A DNA stretch of 64,000 bases from Melampsora larici-populina 98AG31 (taxonomy: Eukaryota; Basidiomycota; Pucciniomycetes; Pucciniales; Melampsoraceae): assembly GCF_000204055.1 (NCBI RefSeq), contig NW_006768768.1, positions 2,613,882 through 2,677,881 of the forward strand, given 5' to 3'. A model generated the notes under the pieces. It saw nothing but the letters and a program-made list of their open reading frames with translations. It was not told the DNA's origin and ran no database searches. The translations under genes and the position numbers were made by a program. Shown here piece by piece: positions 33,678 through 46,000 of the stretch (position 1 is its first letter; every line of letters starts with the position of its first letter).

Positions 33678-34871
33678 ATGGCATCTACTTCTACCACAAC
33701 TTTTGGAAACGCACCCGCTCGCCCCTCTCACCCTGTTACAGTCTCTGGTGTCGTTGAAGTTTCAACATTGGTATGTCCTCCCTGTCTTCCAAAAACTTCC
33801 ACACCTACTTATCACCCCGCGCTACAGCTCCCACCCGCAGACAACCACAATTACACCTATCGCTCCTGCACGGCTGCCATCACCTGCAATGAATGGGATT
33901 CAGACAGGGAGGCTGAGTACGACGGTACCTTTACTGCGTACTGCTCTTCTATTGACGCTCCCGTTGATGGTCACTGTTACGTAATGAAATCCCGGTTTTT
34001 ACCCGACTGCCGTTCAGCCGACTACGCAATGTATCACGAGGCTGATCACAGAATTTTAGTCGGCACCAGTGACTCCTTCAGTGGAGTCCTCAACAATAAT
34101 ACTGCACTTACTGGTCTCAGTATTGTCAACTCAAAAACTACTATCCCCGATGACGCTACTGGCAAGAATACACTCTGCTTCGTAATGCAGCACATCAACT
34201 ACAAACCCCAAGTATGTTTATTTGATTTCCTAAGTCCACTATCATTTATTGACCTTTCACCATAGATACACGAAGATTACCAATTTGAAATTGAATACCA
34301 AATACGACCAACGCGCAACCTCCAGAGCGCCCAGGGCCTTATCCAAGTCGGTCGCGAAACCCTCATCAATGGATTCATTGTTGATTGGGACAATGAAAAC
34401 ACCCGCTGGATCGTGGAGGTTCGTTCTGAACACTTTACCCGCAAAAGACGATTCTGACCATTGTAACTCATTGAACAGGTCACAAGTGTTAGTAACTGCA
34501 CTGGTCAAGCGGACAGTGCGAACAAGAAGATCACGCCGGGTGGCCAAGTGACCCCGTCAGGTCGTGTGCGGCCCGCAAAGTATGCGTTTTTTTCTCCCTC
34601 TAAGAGTCATTGATTCTGATTCGTTTCCTCTCTTTGCAGACATGTCCCCAGTGTGACGCCTACAAAGTCAACCAAAGCGCCAAAAGCTACCCCGGACCCT
34701 AAGGGCAAACGCAAAGCCGTTAACCAAGAGCCTCTCGACTACTTAGAAGACGACCTTGACTCTGAAGAAGAGGAGGAAGAAGAGCCAGCCCCCCCGCCCA
34801 AGGCCACTCGCAAATCCCCCAAGAATCCCGCCAAACCTAAAGGCAAAAAAGCCAAGGAAGCCAAAGAGTAA
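33678..34871 (+). CDS. Helitron-associated protein 1 (339 aa), possible OB-fold ssDNA-binding protein
   Basis: Exons 33678-34211, 34266-34418, 34479-34579 and 34640-34871 sum to 1020 nt without stops. The protein has a variable N-terminus (about 1-70), a putative beta-rich body (about 75-178, with GTFTAYCSSI and HCYVMKSRF), a second block encoded by its own exon (DYQFEIEYQI to LINGFIVDW and WIVEV, about 180-230) and a low-complexity tail with an acidic run (DLDSEEEEEEE) and Lys/Pro-rich nuclear-signal-like end. The second block resembles the end of the 197-aa protein on the other side of the helicase gene. Plant and fungal Helitrons are known to carry RPA-like genes; the OB-fold assignment here is inferred from pattern, not from a search. 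Confidence 0.6.
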
Positions 34872-35684
34872 TTCTTCCCAGCTCATTTTTGCCTCGGCTT
34901 CTCTTCGCTCCCTACTTACTACTCTGCCAGACTATTATTTATGATCTATCAATATTTCTTATTCCCCGTGCTTCACCTCTCCTCTATATCTGTTTCCTTT
35001 TCACTCCCGCTTCATTCTCTTTCTATTTGAGCCCAATTCATATCGTTTGTCCAATGCCCACACATGTTTTCTTCTCAACTTAATAATAATGATAACTCCA
35101 ATTCAATTACACATTAATACCTATGCCCGCGATCAGTCACATCAATGTGCCTGGCAAGTTGGAGCGACCAATGCCACTGCTCGGTGCCTGGAGCCAGCGG
35201 CCATTTATGGTTCAATCCGTATTTTACAGGTCGATGTCTGAGAATCTTAGCTGCCCTGGACTTCTCTGGGCTAGTGTGACTCATTAACTGACCCAACGAC
35301 AGACTCCCCGATCTGAATCACTCTATGCCCCTTATCTCGCCGTCTTCCTTCCACAATCATTCAATTCCTTTGCACAACACTAACTATTGATCCTCACAAC
35401 TCCTTTTCACAAACTCAATCATTTCAACCCGCAAACCATATTCTTGAATCACTAAACGGACAGGTTTTCACACCATCCAATATTTCCCCGTGTGCAACTA
35501 AGTTCTCCAAACAATTAATTGTAGCAACTACTCTCGCATCTAAGCTCGACTTCACACTCTTGCTAACCTGCCCACCCTCTACAACTCTACATTCACAAAT
35601 TCTTCTATTCAATCGTCCTGAACCGCTCTGAGCTCTCCTGGTTTCCCCCCAACCACTGTTCAGTCCTCTGCTTATAAACTAAAG
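34872..35684. other. Pyrimidine-rich spacer between Helitron genes
   Basis: A CT-rich, non-coding stretch that likely holds the 3' end of companion gene 1 and the promoter of the Rep-helicase gene. Confidence 0.4.
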
Positions 35685-38600
35685 ATGGTGGTCAACAATG
35701 GACCTGCCGCCAGAAACATCGAGGAAGCGAGTGAAACCTCGATACTAGCACGATTCGTCGACGAAGTTCCATTCAATATTGGAGATTGCAATGATCCATG
35801 CAAAGACTGCCGCGCTCTCCACTGGAAGCTAGAACGACCAAAAGGAACGAAAAACGCGGATGTTGTTTCTTTCCCAACGTGTTGCCAACAAGGCGCGGTC
35901 AAACTTCCTAGCCACCGTGTGGAGAACCGCATGACACCTATATTTCTACAAAAGTTACTTTCAAAACAGGACAAAAGTAAGAGTTATCTCTCTCTAATAA
36001 TGTAACAGAGTAGCTAAGAGCCACTTCTTAGTTTTGAAAGACTTCAGGAAGAATATCCAACGTTATAACAACGCTTTGTCGTTTGCTTCAACCGGAGCAA
36101 AACAAGACATGACCGTCACAGGCAAAGGAGGCTCCTGGACTTACAAGATCAGCGGACGGCTGACACATCGGATTGGCTCATTGTTTGCTTCACATGGCGT
36201 TAAGAAAAAATTTGCTCAAATGTTTATGTTTGGTGATGAAGGCGACAACAAGGGCTTGGCGAGAAGTGCATTCGTAGGTGGGAAACTTGACCTGTCACTC
36301 CTTAGGCAATTTCAGACTTTCATGTACGATCACAATCCGTTTGCTCGGATGTACAAATCAGCTCAACGATTGCTCAATGAAAATACTGTGAAAACTATCA
36401 AGATTAAATCCCTGCCTATCGCTGGGCGAGATAAGAACCAGTATAATTTTCCTACATGTGACGAGGTCTCCGCAGTCATTGACGGCGACGGAGTCGTTGG
36501 GTCTCTCGATCGTGACATTATACTGCAGCGTGTCAGTGGTAAACTCAGGAGGATTTCCAAATTAAATACCAATTACTTCTCTTTGAGATATCCCATCTTC
36601 TTTATGTTTGGCTCCCACGGCTGGGATGAACATTACCGCCACATGAATACCCGAAGTTTGTTACCATTCCTCTTCTGATTCTACCATTTCATGCTGAATA
36701 CTGGATCCGCGCATTTGTAGGACCAAGTGGAAAAGTTTCAAACTTAGAATGGTTTGCCTACACTCTCTTCAGCCGCAAGCGTATATTTTCTCCGATCCTC
36801 AGAGGGGGCCGTCTTTTTCAAGAGTACTTAGTCGACATGTACGTTTGTGTTGAAAATGCAAGAATGAAGTTCTTCAAGTTGAATCAGAAGAAGATCCGCG
36901 CCGACCTGTACACGGGCGCCACTGACGCCTTGAACAACAACGATTTTACAATTGGCAAGAAAATAATTCTACCCTCAACGTTCATCGGAGGTCCTCGCGC
37001 GATGCAAGAGTTATTCCACGATGCTATGGCTCTGGTGCAGTGGTATGGGCCTCCCAGCTTTTTCATTACTATGACGGCCAATCCCCAATGGCCAGAAGTT
37101 CTCGCAGCCCTCTTACCGGGTCAAGTACCAGCTGATCGACCAGATCTCGTCGCCCACGTTTTTCACATAAAACTGGCCGAGATGCACAAAGACGTCTACA
37201 AGAGAGGCAGACTAGGAAGGAACTTATCCAACGTTGACACTATTGAATTTCAAAAGCGGGGTAATCCCCATGATCACGCGGTTTTAATCAATGATCGGAA
37301 AACTACGCCTCAAACCCCAGCCGAGATAGACATCGTCGTTTTCGCTACGCTCCCTGACCCAGACACTTCACCTGAGTTACATAGTTTAGTTACACAATTT
37401 ATGCTACATGGCCCATGCCACGCTGGGAAGAGCTGTTGGAGTGGAACCAAATGCAAGTACGGCTACCCGCGTGAATTCACAGAAACAACAGTTGTCTCTG
37501 AAAACGCTTACCCTGCCTATCGCAGACCAGATGACGGCAAATTCTTCGTCAAGAATGGTTATCAATACACGAACCGCGACATAGTACCTTACAATCCTTT
37601 CCTCCTCCTGAAATTCCGTTGTCATATCAACTGCGAAGTCACTGTGGGAATGAAATCCGTCAAATACTTGTATAAGTATATCAGCCAGGGTCATGATCGT
37701 CGGGTCGTGAAACTAGAAGTTGAAAATGAACCTGACAACTTCATTGACGGCCGCGAGCTCGCCGCAGCAGAAGGTGAACTGATCCAAATCTTTGTCTTCT
37801 TGTTAGCCCACATACTGACCCATTGTCTGATTAGCTGTCTGGCGACTATACAAATTTGTTCTTTCAGGTAGATGGCCGTCAGTCACTCGCCTCGCGCTAC
37901 ATCTAGAAAATGCGCACACGGTCTATTTCAATAACACCGACAAACTGGTCAACGCCATCGACTCGGGCCGCGCATCGCGGACAACGCTTACTGAATTCTT
38001 CCACTTGTGCGCACTCAATGCCTTACTCCCGAAGTCGAAAGGCAATGTCAGATTGTTACTATACACTGAGATGACGGAGCACTATTGGTGGTCCAAAGAG
38101 GATAAACAGTGGATTCCCCGTGTGAACAAAACTGTGTCCATCAGTCGTCTACATTTCGCGGGACCAAGTCATGGCGAGAGGTATTACCTTTGATTACTAC
38201 TCACTCATGTAAGGGGACCAACCTCATTTCGAGGTATTAGAACCATCAGCGGGCAAGTATACAACAGTTATCGCGCTGCTGCCGACGCAATGGGTCTCCT
38301 CATGTCAGATACCCATATCAAAGCATGTTTGACCGAGGCGGCACGTTTCAAGACGGGTAGACAATTACGCGAATTGTTCGGCCTGATACTGGTACATAGT
38401 CCACCTGCAAACCCTACAAAAGTCTGGTTCAACCACATCGACGATATGTCAGACGACTGCGAGTACCTCCTAGCGCTTCTCTCTCCAACTATCTGACCCA
38501 CAACTGCTCAAATAGAAAACTACGCACTTTCTCTCATCGAAAACGTAGTCAGTCATATGGGGAAGAGTCTCTCCGACGTTGGATTAGATCCCGTCGACCA

Positions 38601-40119
38601 AATTCTATTATCCGCCATTGGGGGCCCAACGACTTACGACGACGAGCAAGGAACCACTAGACAGACCAGCAAAACTCATTTGGACTCGAAGTTGGCTTTA
38701 TTAACAGACGAGCAACACAAGGTACTTGACTACGTGAAGCAAACAATTGAAGAGGCTGAAGGAGGACTATTATTTGTAGATGGCCCAGGAGGCTGCGGCA
38801 AGACCTTTCTCCTGAATCTGTGTCTACATTACTGTAATGCGAATGCTATACCATTCATCGCTGTCGCCTCCTCGGGCATTGCCTCTCTGCTGTTGCTCAA
38901 CGGTGGTACGGCGCACTCAAAGCTTGGAATACCTCTCAAACCTAACGACACATCAACATGTAGCTTCACACGGATGGACAAAGTGGGTCTAACATTGTTA
39001 CAAGCACGGTTCATGGTCTGGGACGAGATCTCAATGATGAACAAATCGGCCGTGGAATGCGTAGACCGGTCTCTACGAGACTTGCGATCATGTGATGAGC
39101 CTTTCGGCGGTATCGTCACTTTATTCTCAGGTGACTTTCGCCAAATACTGCCAGTAATAGTTCATGGGAGCTTGCTGGACGCAGTACGAGCATCAATCAA
39201 GCATAGCTACCTTTGGCGGTCTGTAGCACAATTTTGTTTAACTAAGAATCTACGGCTAAGAGACGTCGGAGAGGGGAATGGAATAGGCAGTGAAGACTTC
39301 GCTTCTTGGTTACTCAAATTGGGTTCAGGACATCTCCAACAAGATCCAGTTCAATTAGTCGAACTGGAACACATCAACGTCAAATATTACAAGCAAACGG
39401 CTCAATTCGACAAAACCCTTATGTCCAGGTTTTACTCACAATCCAACAAGTTGATCGACCGGAAGGACTGGCCACAGCTCGCGCACTACTATGCCAACCG
39501 CGCGATGATTACCCCTCTAAACCGAACTGTAGACCTTATGAACAGCTTCATGTTACATAGGATCAAAACGATGTTGAAGGCCTACAAGTCTGTGGACGAG
39601 ATGGACTTGGACTGGAGCGAGCAAGTCAGCACGGAAGTGTTGAATTCATTCAATTTTTCAGGGTTTCCTTCCCATCGTCTCGAGCTGAAGGTGGGAGCAG
39701 TAGTTGTGGTGCTAAGAAACTTGTATCTACAGCAAGGCCTGAGTAACGGAACCCGCCTTCTGATTACAGAAACTTCGGAGAACGTTCTCCAATGCCAAAT
39801 AATAACGGGGCCCCGGGCTGGAAACCTTTTGAGTCTTCCCCGAATGAGGCTCCATCATCCTGGAAGCGAGACAGTCCCAATATCCTTCTATCAATTACAA
39901 TTCCCAGTCACCTTGGCTTTTGCAATGACAATCAATAAAGCGCAAGGACAAACTTTAGAAACGGTTTGCCTAACTCTGCCAACTCCGGTCTTTGCCCATG
40001 GACAACTTTATGTTGGTATGTCAAGGTGTACTTCAGCTATGAACACAACCGTCTCATTGCCTGGCCCGGTTGGAGGGAATGAAACAACTAGTGTTGTGAG
40101 CTATCAAGCCCTGAGGTAG
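35685..40119 (+). CDS. Helitron Rep-helicase (rolling-circle endonuclease fused to PIF1-like helicase), two in-frame TGA codons
   Basis: Exons: 35685 to about 35976, about 36012-36655, 36721-37773 and 37835-40119; the first junction is unsure. The N-terminus has a Cys-rich segment (CKDCRALHWKLER, FPTCCQQGAVKLP). The helitron-like N domain (YNNALSFAS, MNTR, GRLFQEYLVDMY) is followed by the Rep domain with HUH-type motif GNPHDHAVL and two-tyrosine motif KYLYKYISQGHDR (Tyr at i and i+4). The helicase (from about 38557) has Walker A GPGGCGKT, Walker B VWDEISM, GDFRQILPV, FAMTINKAQGQT and GQLYVGMSR, and stops at 40119. The frame is otherwise intact but is broken by TGA at 38191-38193 (where YYL-Arg-LLL is expected) and at 38494-38496. 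Known role: nicking and strand transfer at Helitron ends. Confidence 0.85.
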
Positions 40120-40614
40120 GCCCGCTGAGTTGCCTTTTCCTCTTTGTGGTGTATCTGTTCGGGCCTGTTCTTGTGAAGTAAATTTTTGTATGTGTCCGTC
40201 TGTCTTAGCCGCGCTTTTTTTGTAATTGAATGGTCTACAAATTGTCTCCACCCCACGCCAACGAGTGCCTGGCATAGCCAAATACTTGCCCAGTTTAGAT
40301 TGAAATTAGATAAGATGACGATTTCATTTCAATAGGGACAGGCTGGTTATGAAGCATAACTTATCTGCTAACACTGAGGCGTAGCGAACCGGTCTGGAAC
40401 AAAAATGTTGTAGTACAACAGCAATTTGTCTACGAACAAACCAGATCAGCCAGACGATCAGCCTACCAAGCGTGCTTTCATGCCAATGGGATAGTGATAT
40501 CATGCGGTAAAAGTTGTCAGATCATCTCTGTTATATAATGGACTCAAATAATCAATCCTATTTCCAATTAACAGCCTGTACTTCAACCCCCTAATACCAC
40601 CCGATACACTCAAA

Positions 40615-41372
40615 ATGGACGTTTTCAGATACCCACGTTTGCCCTTCACTTGGACCGGGACTTTTACTTTAGGGGAAAAGGTGTGCATAGCAGTCTACGA
40701 TAATAAAAATGTGCTAACGGTTGTTTCCAGGTTTTCAACAGAGACACTGCCTATCGAAACAGATTAATGGTGACGATGACTCGACCCAACATGGATACAT
40801 TGGTTGACCTGGTAGTCGTCAATGAAGACCCTTTCTCAACTTTGGAGGCTGCAGGGTCATACTGTTTTCGTGGTAGCGTAATTGTAAGAGGGTTGACAAA
40901 TGCTACCGAGGTATGGCTGGTAGAACATCACAATGCGACATATGAAACCAAAAGTAGGAATATGGGAGGCAGAAATGAAATTCAAGTAGCAGGGGTTGGA
41001 TTGATTGCCGAACATAGGGACGAAAAGGACAGCGGGGGTCTTGGATGGGACATTTTGAAAGTCAAACACAGAGAATGGGACAATGAAGTACGTAAGCATT
41101 TGATAGAAAGGCAAATTGGGCGACTGACACGTGCTTTCCCTATAGCTCCTAGGCCTTACAGAATTTCACGTCGAGTATTGGTACAAAAAGTCGGAGCTGT
41201 TAATGGTGTCACAGTTTGTTATAGGGGATAAGGTCACATTGCGTGGAAGTGTCTTTGGTGGTGGGTCAAAGGGAGTCCCTTGGCAAGTGAAAGTAAGTGG
41301 CTGATTATACCGACCGTGCTATCAGTATTATTACTAACCTTGTGCCAGTTGAGTGGAATCGTATTAGGATAG
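40615..41372 (+). CDS. Helitron-associated protein 2 (197 aa), possible OB-fold ssDNA-binding protein
   Basis: Exons 40615-40680, 40731-41087, 41146-41292 and 41349-41372 sum to 594 nt with no stop. All introns are phase 0 with GT-AG ends. The protein starts MDVFRYPRLPFTWTGTF and has a central beta-like block (SYCFRGSVIVRGLTNATEVW). The exon-3 block has F-H-V-E-Y, QFVIGDKVTLRGSV and PWQVKV in the same order and spacing as F-E-I-E-Y, LIQVGRETLINGF and RWIVEV of the 339-aa protein. In both genes a phase-0 intron sits directly before the F-x-EY motif. I infer shared ancestry of the C-terminal block. It lies 0.5 kb after the helicase gene on the same strand. Confidence 0.55.
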
Positions 41373-41576
41373 TCTGGTGATTGAATCATAATACCTCAAC
41401 GCGCCAAGTAGTTTACCTGACGTTTTCAGAGGAGTCCACTGAGTGAGAGGCTGCGCGTGAGGAGTGTATTTAGGGGTTCCGGATTCTAGTTGTTTACACA
41501 ATTCTTGCGCATTTGACCAACTTGTAATGAATTTGTAATACTGTACTCTACACGTATTGGTTCCTCATATACCTAT

Positions 41577-41611
41577 GGGTGGCTGGCCACCCAATACCTC
41601 GTTATAACTAA
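41577..41611 (+). other. Candidate Helitron 3' terminus (hairpin plus CTAA)
   Basis: A perfect 7-bp stem with a 2-nt loop (GGGTGGC TG GCCACCC) is followed after 15 nt by CTAA. This matches the usual hairpin-CTRR end. The next base is A, whereas insertion between A and T would give T, so the exact end is uncertain. Confidence 0.45.
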
Positions 41612-41702
41612 ATCTTGGCTTCCTGATGCATTACTGAAAAGTGAGTGACAAAAAAACATTAGAACATTGATAGAATCATGATGATGTTCCTGGGGAGACA
41701 GC

Positions 41703-42332
41703 TTAACTCAGTGCTTTCTTTAAATCCAAGAGTACCTCTTGGAATTGCCCTTGAAACTGTTCACATTTGGTCCATTCACTAGCTCTATGCTTTTCAATTT
41801 TGACAATAGCCATAGCAAGATTGGTGCAGAGGTCTTGAAGGCTGCAGTGTTTGCTTTTGAGTTCTGCCTTGATGCTAATCTGTTGATGCTGAATATCATC
41901 CAGACTTTCAAATAGGCTTTCCCAACTTTCTGCAATGTGAATAAAGTGAATTAGTGGTCTTGATACAACTACACTTTAATCTCATGCCACACATACCTTC
42001 ATTATTCAGTGATCCATCCTGAATTTTTGAGCTGATGTGTGATGTTTCTGATTGATCAATGGGCCATCAAGAGTTGCCCGCAAATTCAAGATGGCATCCT
42101 CATGGGTGTCTCCTATGCAAGCAATGAAGTGATCACAAAATACAAGCAGAATGAGCATAAAGCAAAATTGATGTCAAAATGACAGCAAGTAAAATTGAAC
42201 ACCTTTGGCAATGTGCAATTCATGTGGGATATGAAATGCATTCTGTTGAATCTGATCCTTGAGTTCCTTGAAGTGCAAGTCTGCCAATGAAGCTGTGGTG
42301 CCATCCAGAACCGCTGAAAAACTATGGGACAT
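41703..42332 (-). pseudogene. Coiled-coil family member 1 (frameshifted)
   Basis: Three exons by comparison with the intact copy at 48.4-49.1 kb: 42332-42203, 42112-41997 and 41929-41703. Exon 1 starts MSHSFSAVLDG and contains HFKELKDQI. Exon 2 ends SSKIQDGSLNNE. Exon 3 starts ESWESLFESLDDIQ and ends DLKKALS-stop. Exon 2 is 116 nt (not a multiple of three), and its two halves read in different frames, so about one base has been lost or gained. Unlike its relative it lacks the C-terminal hydrophobic segment. Function unknown. Confidence 0.55.
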
Positions 42333-42869
42333 TTTTATATATGAGTATTGGGGTGGACAACTATTGTTATCTGGAGCAATTGTCATGACTTATATAAGTG
42401 GTATGGAAGAATAAATAGTGACATAATGCTGTGGGTAAGAATGAGCACATCTTGACTTCAATATCTAACAGATTCCTCTCTCTCTTGGTTTTTGAAATCC
42501 CAGAGTATCTGCATGAATTGAAACCTTTGTACTTCAGTACTTTGTCTATCTGAAGGTTTATGTTGGGTAACCACCCCTCTGTACATCTTGATTAACCCAA
42601 GGGTAAAGTGAACAAACCACATTTCATCTGCACATCCCTTGGATTTTCTAAGGAGATGAACACAGCATAAAGTAGCTGAATCTCTCATATCTCTGTATAA
42701 TGCTGTCCCACAAGATCATCATTTTAGGGATCAGGCAAAATGATATTCAAGTTGTGTTATAGGGTACTTTAAATTTAAAAAAACTGGCTATCTCGTACCT
42801 ACCAATAGAGAAAGAATATTTTAAATTGTATCAGAGCAGATCATGTTCTAAAATATGTTCAATATCACA

Positions 42870-43095
42870 CAATTTTCAAGTTTTTTTTGCTTTTCATTTG
42901 ATCCAAAATGTTACGATGTGTGGATATGCAAGGATGGGCACCACTGAGTCATACTAAAAACATGTGATCTACTGCAATCAGATTTATTTACAGGTTGAGT
43001 CCATCCAAAATCCTCACATGTTACTACAAAGCCTTGATTTGCGGTGGATCTGCCAGGCCTTTTGGTCAAGTTGCTGCTAAAAAGGGATAAAAGAT
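42870..43095 (+). repeat. Short dispersed repeat, copy 1
   Basis: It shares with 56050-56250 and 56845-57000 the order TTTTTGCTTTTCATTTGATC, ACATGTGATCT or ACATGATTTTCTGTGATCT, CAGGTTGA(G/C)TCCAT, and GGTGGATCTGCCAGGCC. No protein is evident. Confidence 0.55.
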
Positions 43096-43099
43096 ATCT

Positions 43100-46000
43100 C
43101 ACAAAATTTTGCTTTGCCCAAACACTCTCAACCAATGAAATTATCAAGCATCACTCTTCTGACACATAGACTCTATTTGAACAAAGATGTGTGGGAACCA
43201 AATTGGAACAACATTGACAAAAAAACCCTTAATTGACAATAACAACAAATTCTGGGGCAGCCAGACAAAAAAAAGACTTACCTGTGCATAGTGTAAACAA
43301 AAACGGGTAAAGTTCTACTTGAGATGTTGGAAAGCTACAGTCTGCAAAAAAGGGAAATTGTGTTTTTTAGGTCAGGATGTATACATAATTAGAATAGCAA
43401 CTGTAATTCTAGAAATTTTGCAGATCAGGTAAAATGTTTTCTATCAAACTATTATCACAGTATGGGATGCACTCAAGTGGAAAATCCCACAGACACCTTG
43501 AGCCCAACTTATAAGCCCCTCTTTTGATAGATTTTGATTCAGACATGGCCACGTCAAAAGAGGGACTTAGTTCAGCTTACATTCCAGTACTCCAGTAGTG
43601 CCTAACTATTGTAGATATATAGGCCAGCATAAGAAGTATACAGCCTAAAATAAAGCCTCCCCAAGGGCTGTTATTCAAAGAATCCTTGTCATCTCGTGGA
43701 TTTTTTTATGGACTTTCCAGTATTTCTGGCTAATTGGGATTGGGCGAAGTGCAGTCCCAAAAAGTGACAGTTGCAATTCAGTTGATTTGGACACCTATTG
43801 AGTCCCATGGATCCCTTGTCCAAAAGACTTAAAAACCCACACATTTATTATTATTTTGAAAACAAGCTAAAGTCTGGTGGGTGGTGTATTGAAAAAGTTG
43901 TACAAAAAACCTGTGATCTGACAGGACCGGATGTTCTTTATTGTCATTTCCCCTGTAAATCCCCAAGGTGTCCAAAATGGAAGCCTTCAAAAAAACTTGC
44001 CGATTGCACTGGCCTACCTTTCACAGGCTCTGCCTTGGCCCGGTCCCCAACCGTAGGATCTATTATTTGGCTCTCACCGTGGCCCCGGAAGTTGAACCCA
44101 TCTTGGGCTGTGGTTTTCCTGAGATCAGCTCAGCATACCAACTGTGAAGGTGTGTGTTTGATTTTGGAGGTGGAAAGCAATTTGAATCAATTGAGCTCAA
44201 GGATACTTGAGTACATGACTCAAACCTGATTGAGCAGAAGGCCTTGGGTAAGCTGATGAAAGGACAGGTTTGTGAAACCTATCCTTGCATTTTTGTGGCT
44301 GTGACAGCCTTCTGTGGTATTTGAAACTGCAGCAAGACCGGTTGAGCAAGATTTTGCCCAAGAGTATGAATGCTTTTTGTGTAGATCTTCCTGAGTCATC
44401 TCATTGGGCCAATCATGTGATCTATGTAGCTAAATACCTAGTCCTTGAATAGCTGTACTTTCTTATGTCCTTTCTTCTCCGGACCCAATCAATTGAACCT
44501 TGGTCCACCAAAGGTTTTTTTTTTCAGAGAGATTCAATTGATAATTGGGTTGACAGTAGGTCTTGAGTTGAGATTTGTTTCATCTCTCTTTTTTATTGAT
44601 CTACCTCAAGTTATGAGACAAGTGACACACAATTGTACCTACATTCAACAAGAAAATTGTGCTCAATCTCATTTTGACAAGAATCTTGCATCAAATTACC
44701 GGAATTTTACCAGCAAACCTTGGTCAAGCTTTCTGGAATTGACCTTATCAAGGGTAGGTCAAAATACATGTAATTCAAACGATTCAAACAGACTGAATTG
44801 ATAAATTGTGATCATTATATGTCCATTCACAACGAGTCAGCTTATCTTAGTTGCCTGTTCTCGTATTTTGACACGTTCAAGGTGTGACAGATGGACGGGA
44901 CGGTGGATAGCTGTAAGGTCAGCTCCAACCTGTAATATTGCAAACTGTATGTTAGTTGCAAAGTATGTACGCCATACATGAGATATGGTGTTTGGGGGTA
45001 GGTGGTTATCCGCCTTCTCTTCATCCGACCTCCGGCGCTGTAGGGTACAGGAATCTTGTCTGAGAGCCTGAGAGCGCCAGGAGAAGATGGTGAAGATGGA
45101 AGGAAGATAAACTCCGGCACGCAAAACAACAAACCAAAGACTAGGAGAGAAAACAAGGGGGGGTTAGCGATACACCCCGTGTGTTCCATCCACTAGTCTC
45201 TGGAACATACAGAAACAAAAGTGGGGAGGGTGGGAGGACAGGAAAAATACGAGACCCGCAAGCTAGAGAAAGGGTGAGGATCAGTCGTGGAGGATTCTAC
45301 CAGAATCTGGCTGACAATAAGATTGTCGAGTGGGTGAGAGAGATTGTGAGTAGAGACCACGTCAATATATTGTCAGGCATCCAGGCATCAGCTAAGACTT
45401 GTGTACGTCACAAGTCTTCTATCCAGGCACCAGTGATGGTTATTAGGTAACCATCCGGTTACTAATCATCCGGGACTCCCGTGCTAAGCTAAGCAGAGGC
45501 CTTACACATCGAGGGCCAGCTGCCCAAGTGCGGGCATGGACTGGAGTGACCTCCCTCGTGCCTTGTACGGGTACTAGATATTTTTTGACACAGATGAATC
45601 AATGGAAAACAAGTCAAAATATAATCTAACCCAGAAGAAAAAGATTGACAACTTGGATTGGTATTGCAAAGCTATCTTGAAGACCCTATCTAGGGTGAAT
45701 CCCGCTGCAATAGATATTGAAGCTGAGAAGAAGAACCTTGTAGAGAAATATCAAGTGTGGAAACAGAATCTCCTGGAAAAATATGCAGATGAGCGTCAAT
45801 CATTGGAATATGGTGGTTATGGTCTAAGGCCAAGAGCTGGGGACCATGGTTGTATTAACTGAACCTCATTTCATTTTTTTGATTATAACATCCAGAAAGC
45901 ATTCTGCTGCGGAATTTTGACTGATTTTTGACTGTATACCAGAAATTGGCATAATGTTAATGCCATCTATTGCACTACAAATTTTCAATTGTCTCCCAGA

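Larger units (their letters stand above)
33600..41611 (+). mobile_element. Helitron rolling-circle transposon with flanking companion genes
   Basis: On one strand are a 339-aa companion gene (33678-34871), the Rep-helicase gene (35685-40119) and a 197-aa companion gene (40615-41372), followed by a candidate Helitron 3' end: a GC-rich hairpin (GGGTGGCTGGCCACCC, 41577-41592) 15 nt before CTAA at 41608-41611. Known: Helitrons end in a short hairpin and CTRR and leave no target duplication. The 5' end (TC...) is not resolved; it lies upstream of 33.6 kb, perhaps near 32.7 kb. Confidence 0.7.

Noticed and set aside
36656..36720. Apparent frameshift in the Rep-helicase gene
   Set aside because: A 65-nt GT-AG intron with consistent phase explains it, so I treat it as an intron rather than damage.
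38191..38496. TGA readthrough or selenocysteine in the Rep-helicase
   Set aside because: Fungi are not known to use selenocysteine, and simple nonsense mutations explain both codons.
44842..45189. Frame with a hydrophobic start (possible signal peptide)
   Set aside because: No splice support, low-complexity tail and no family; not enough to call a secreted protein.
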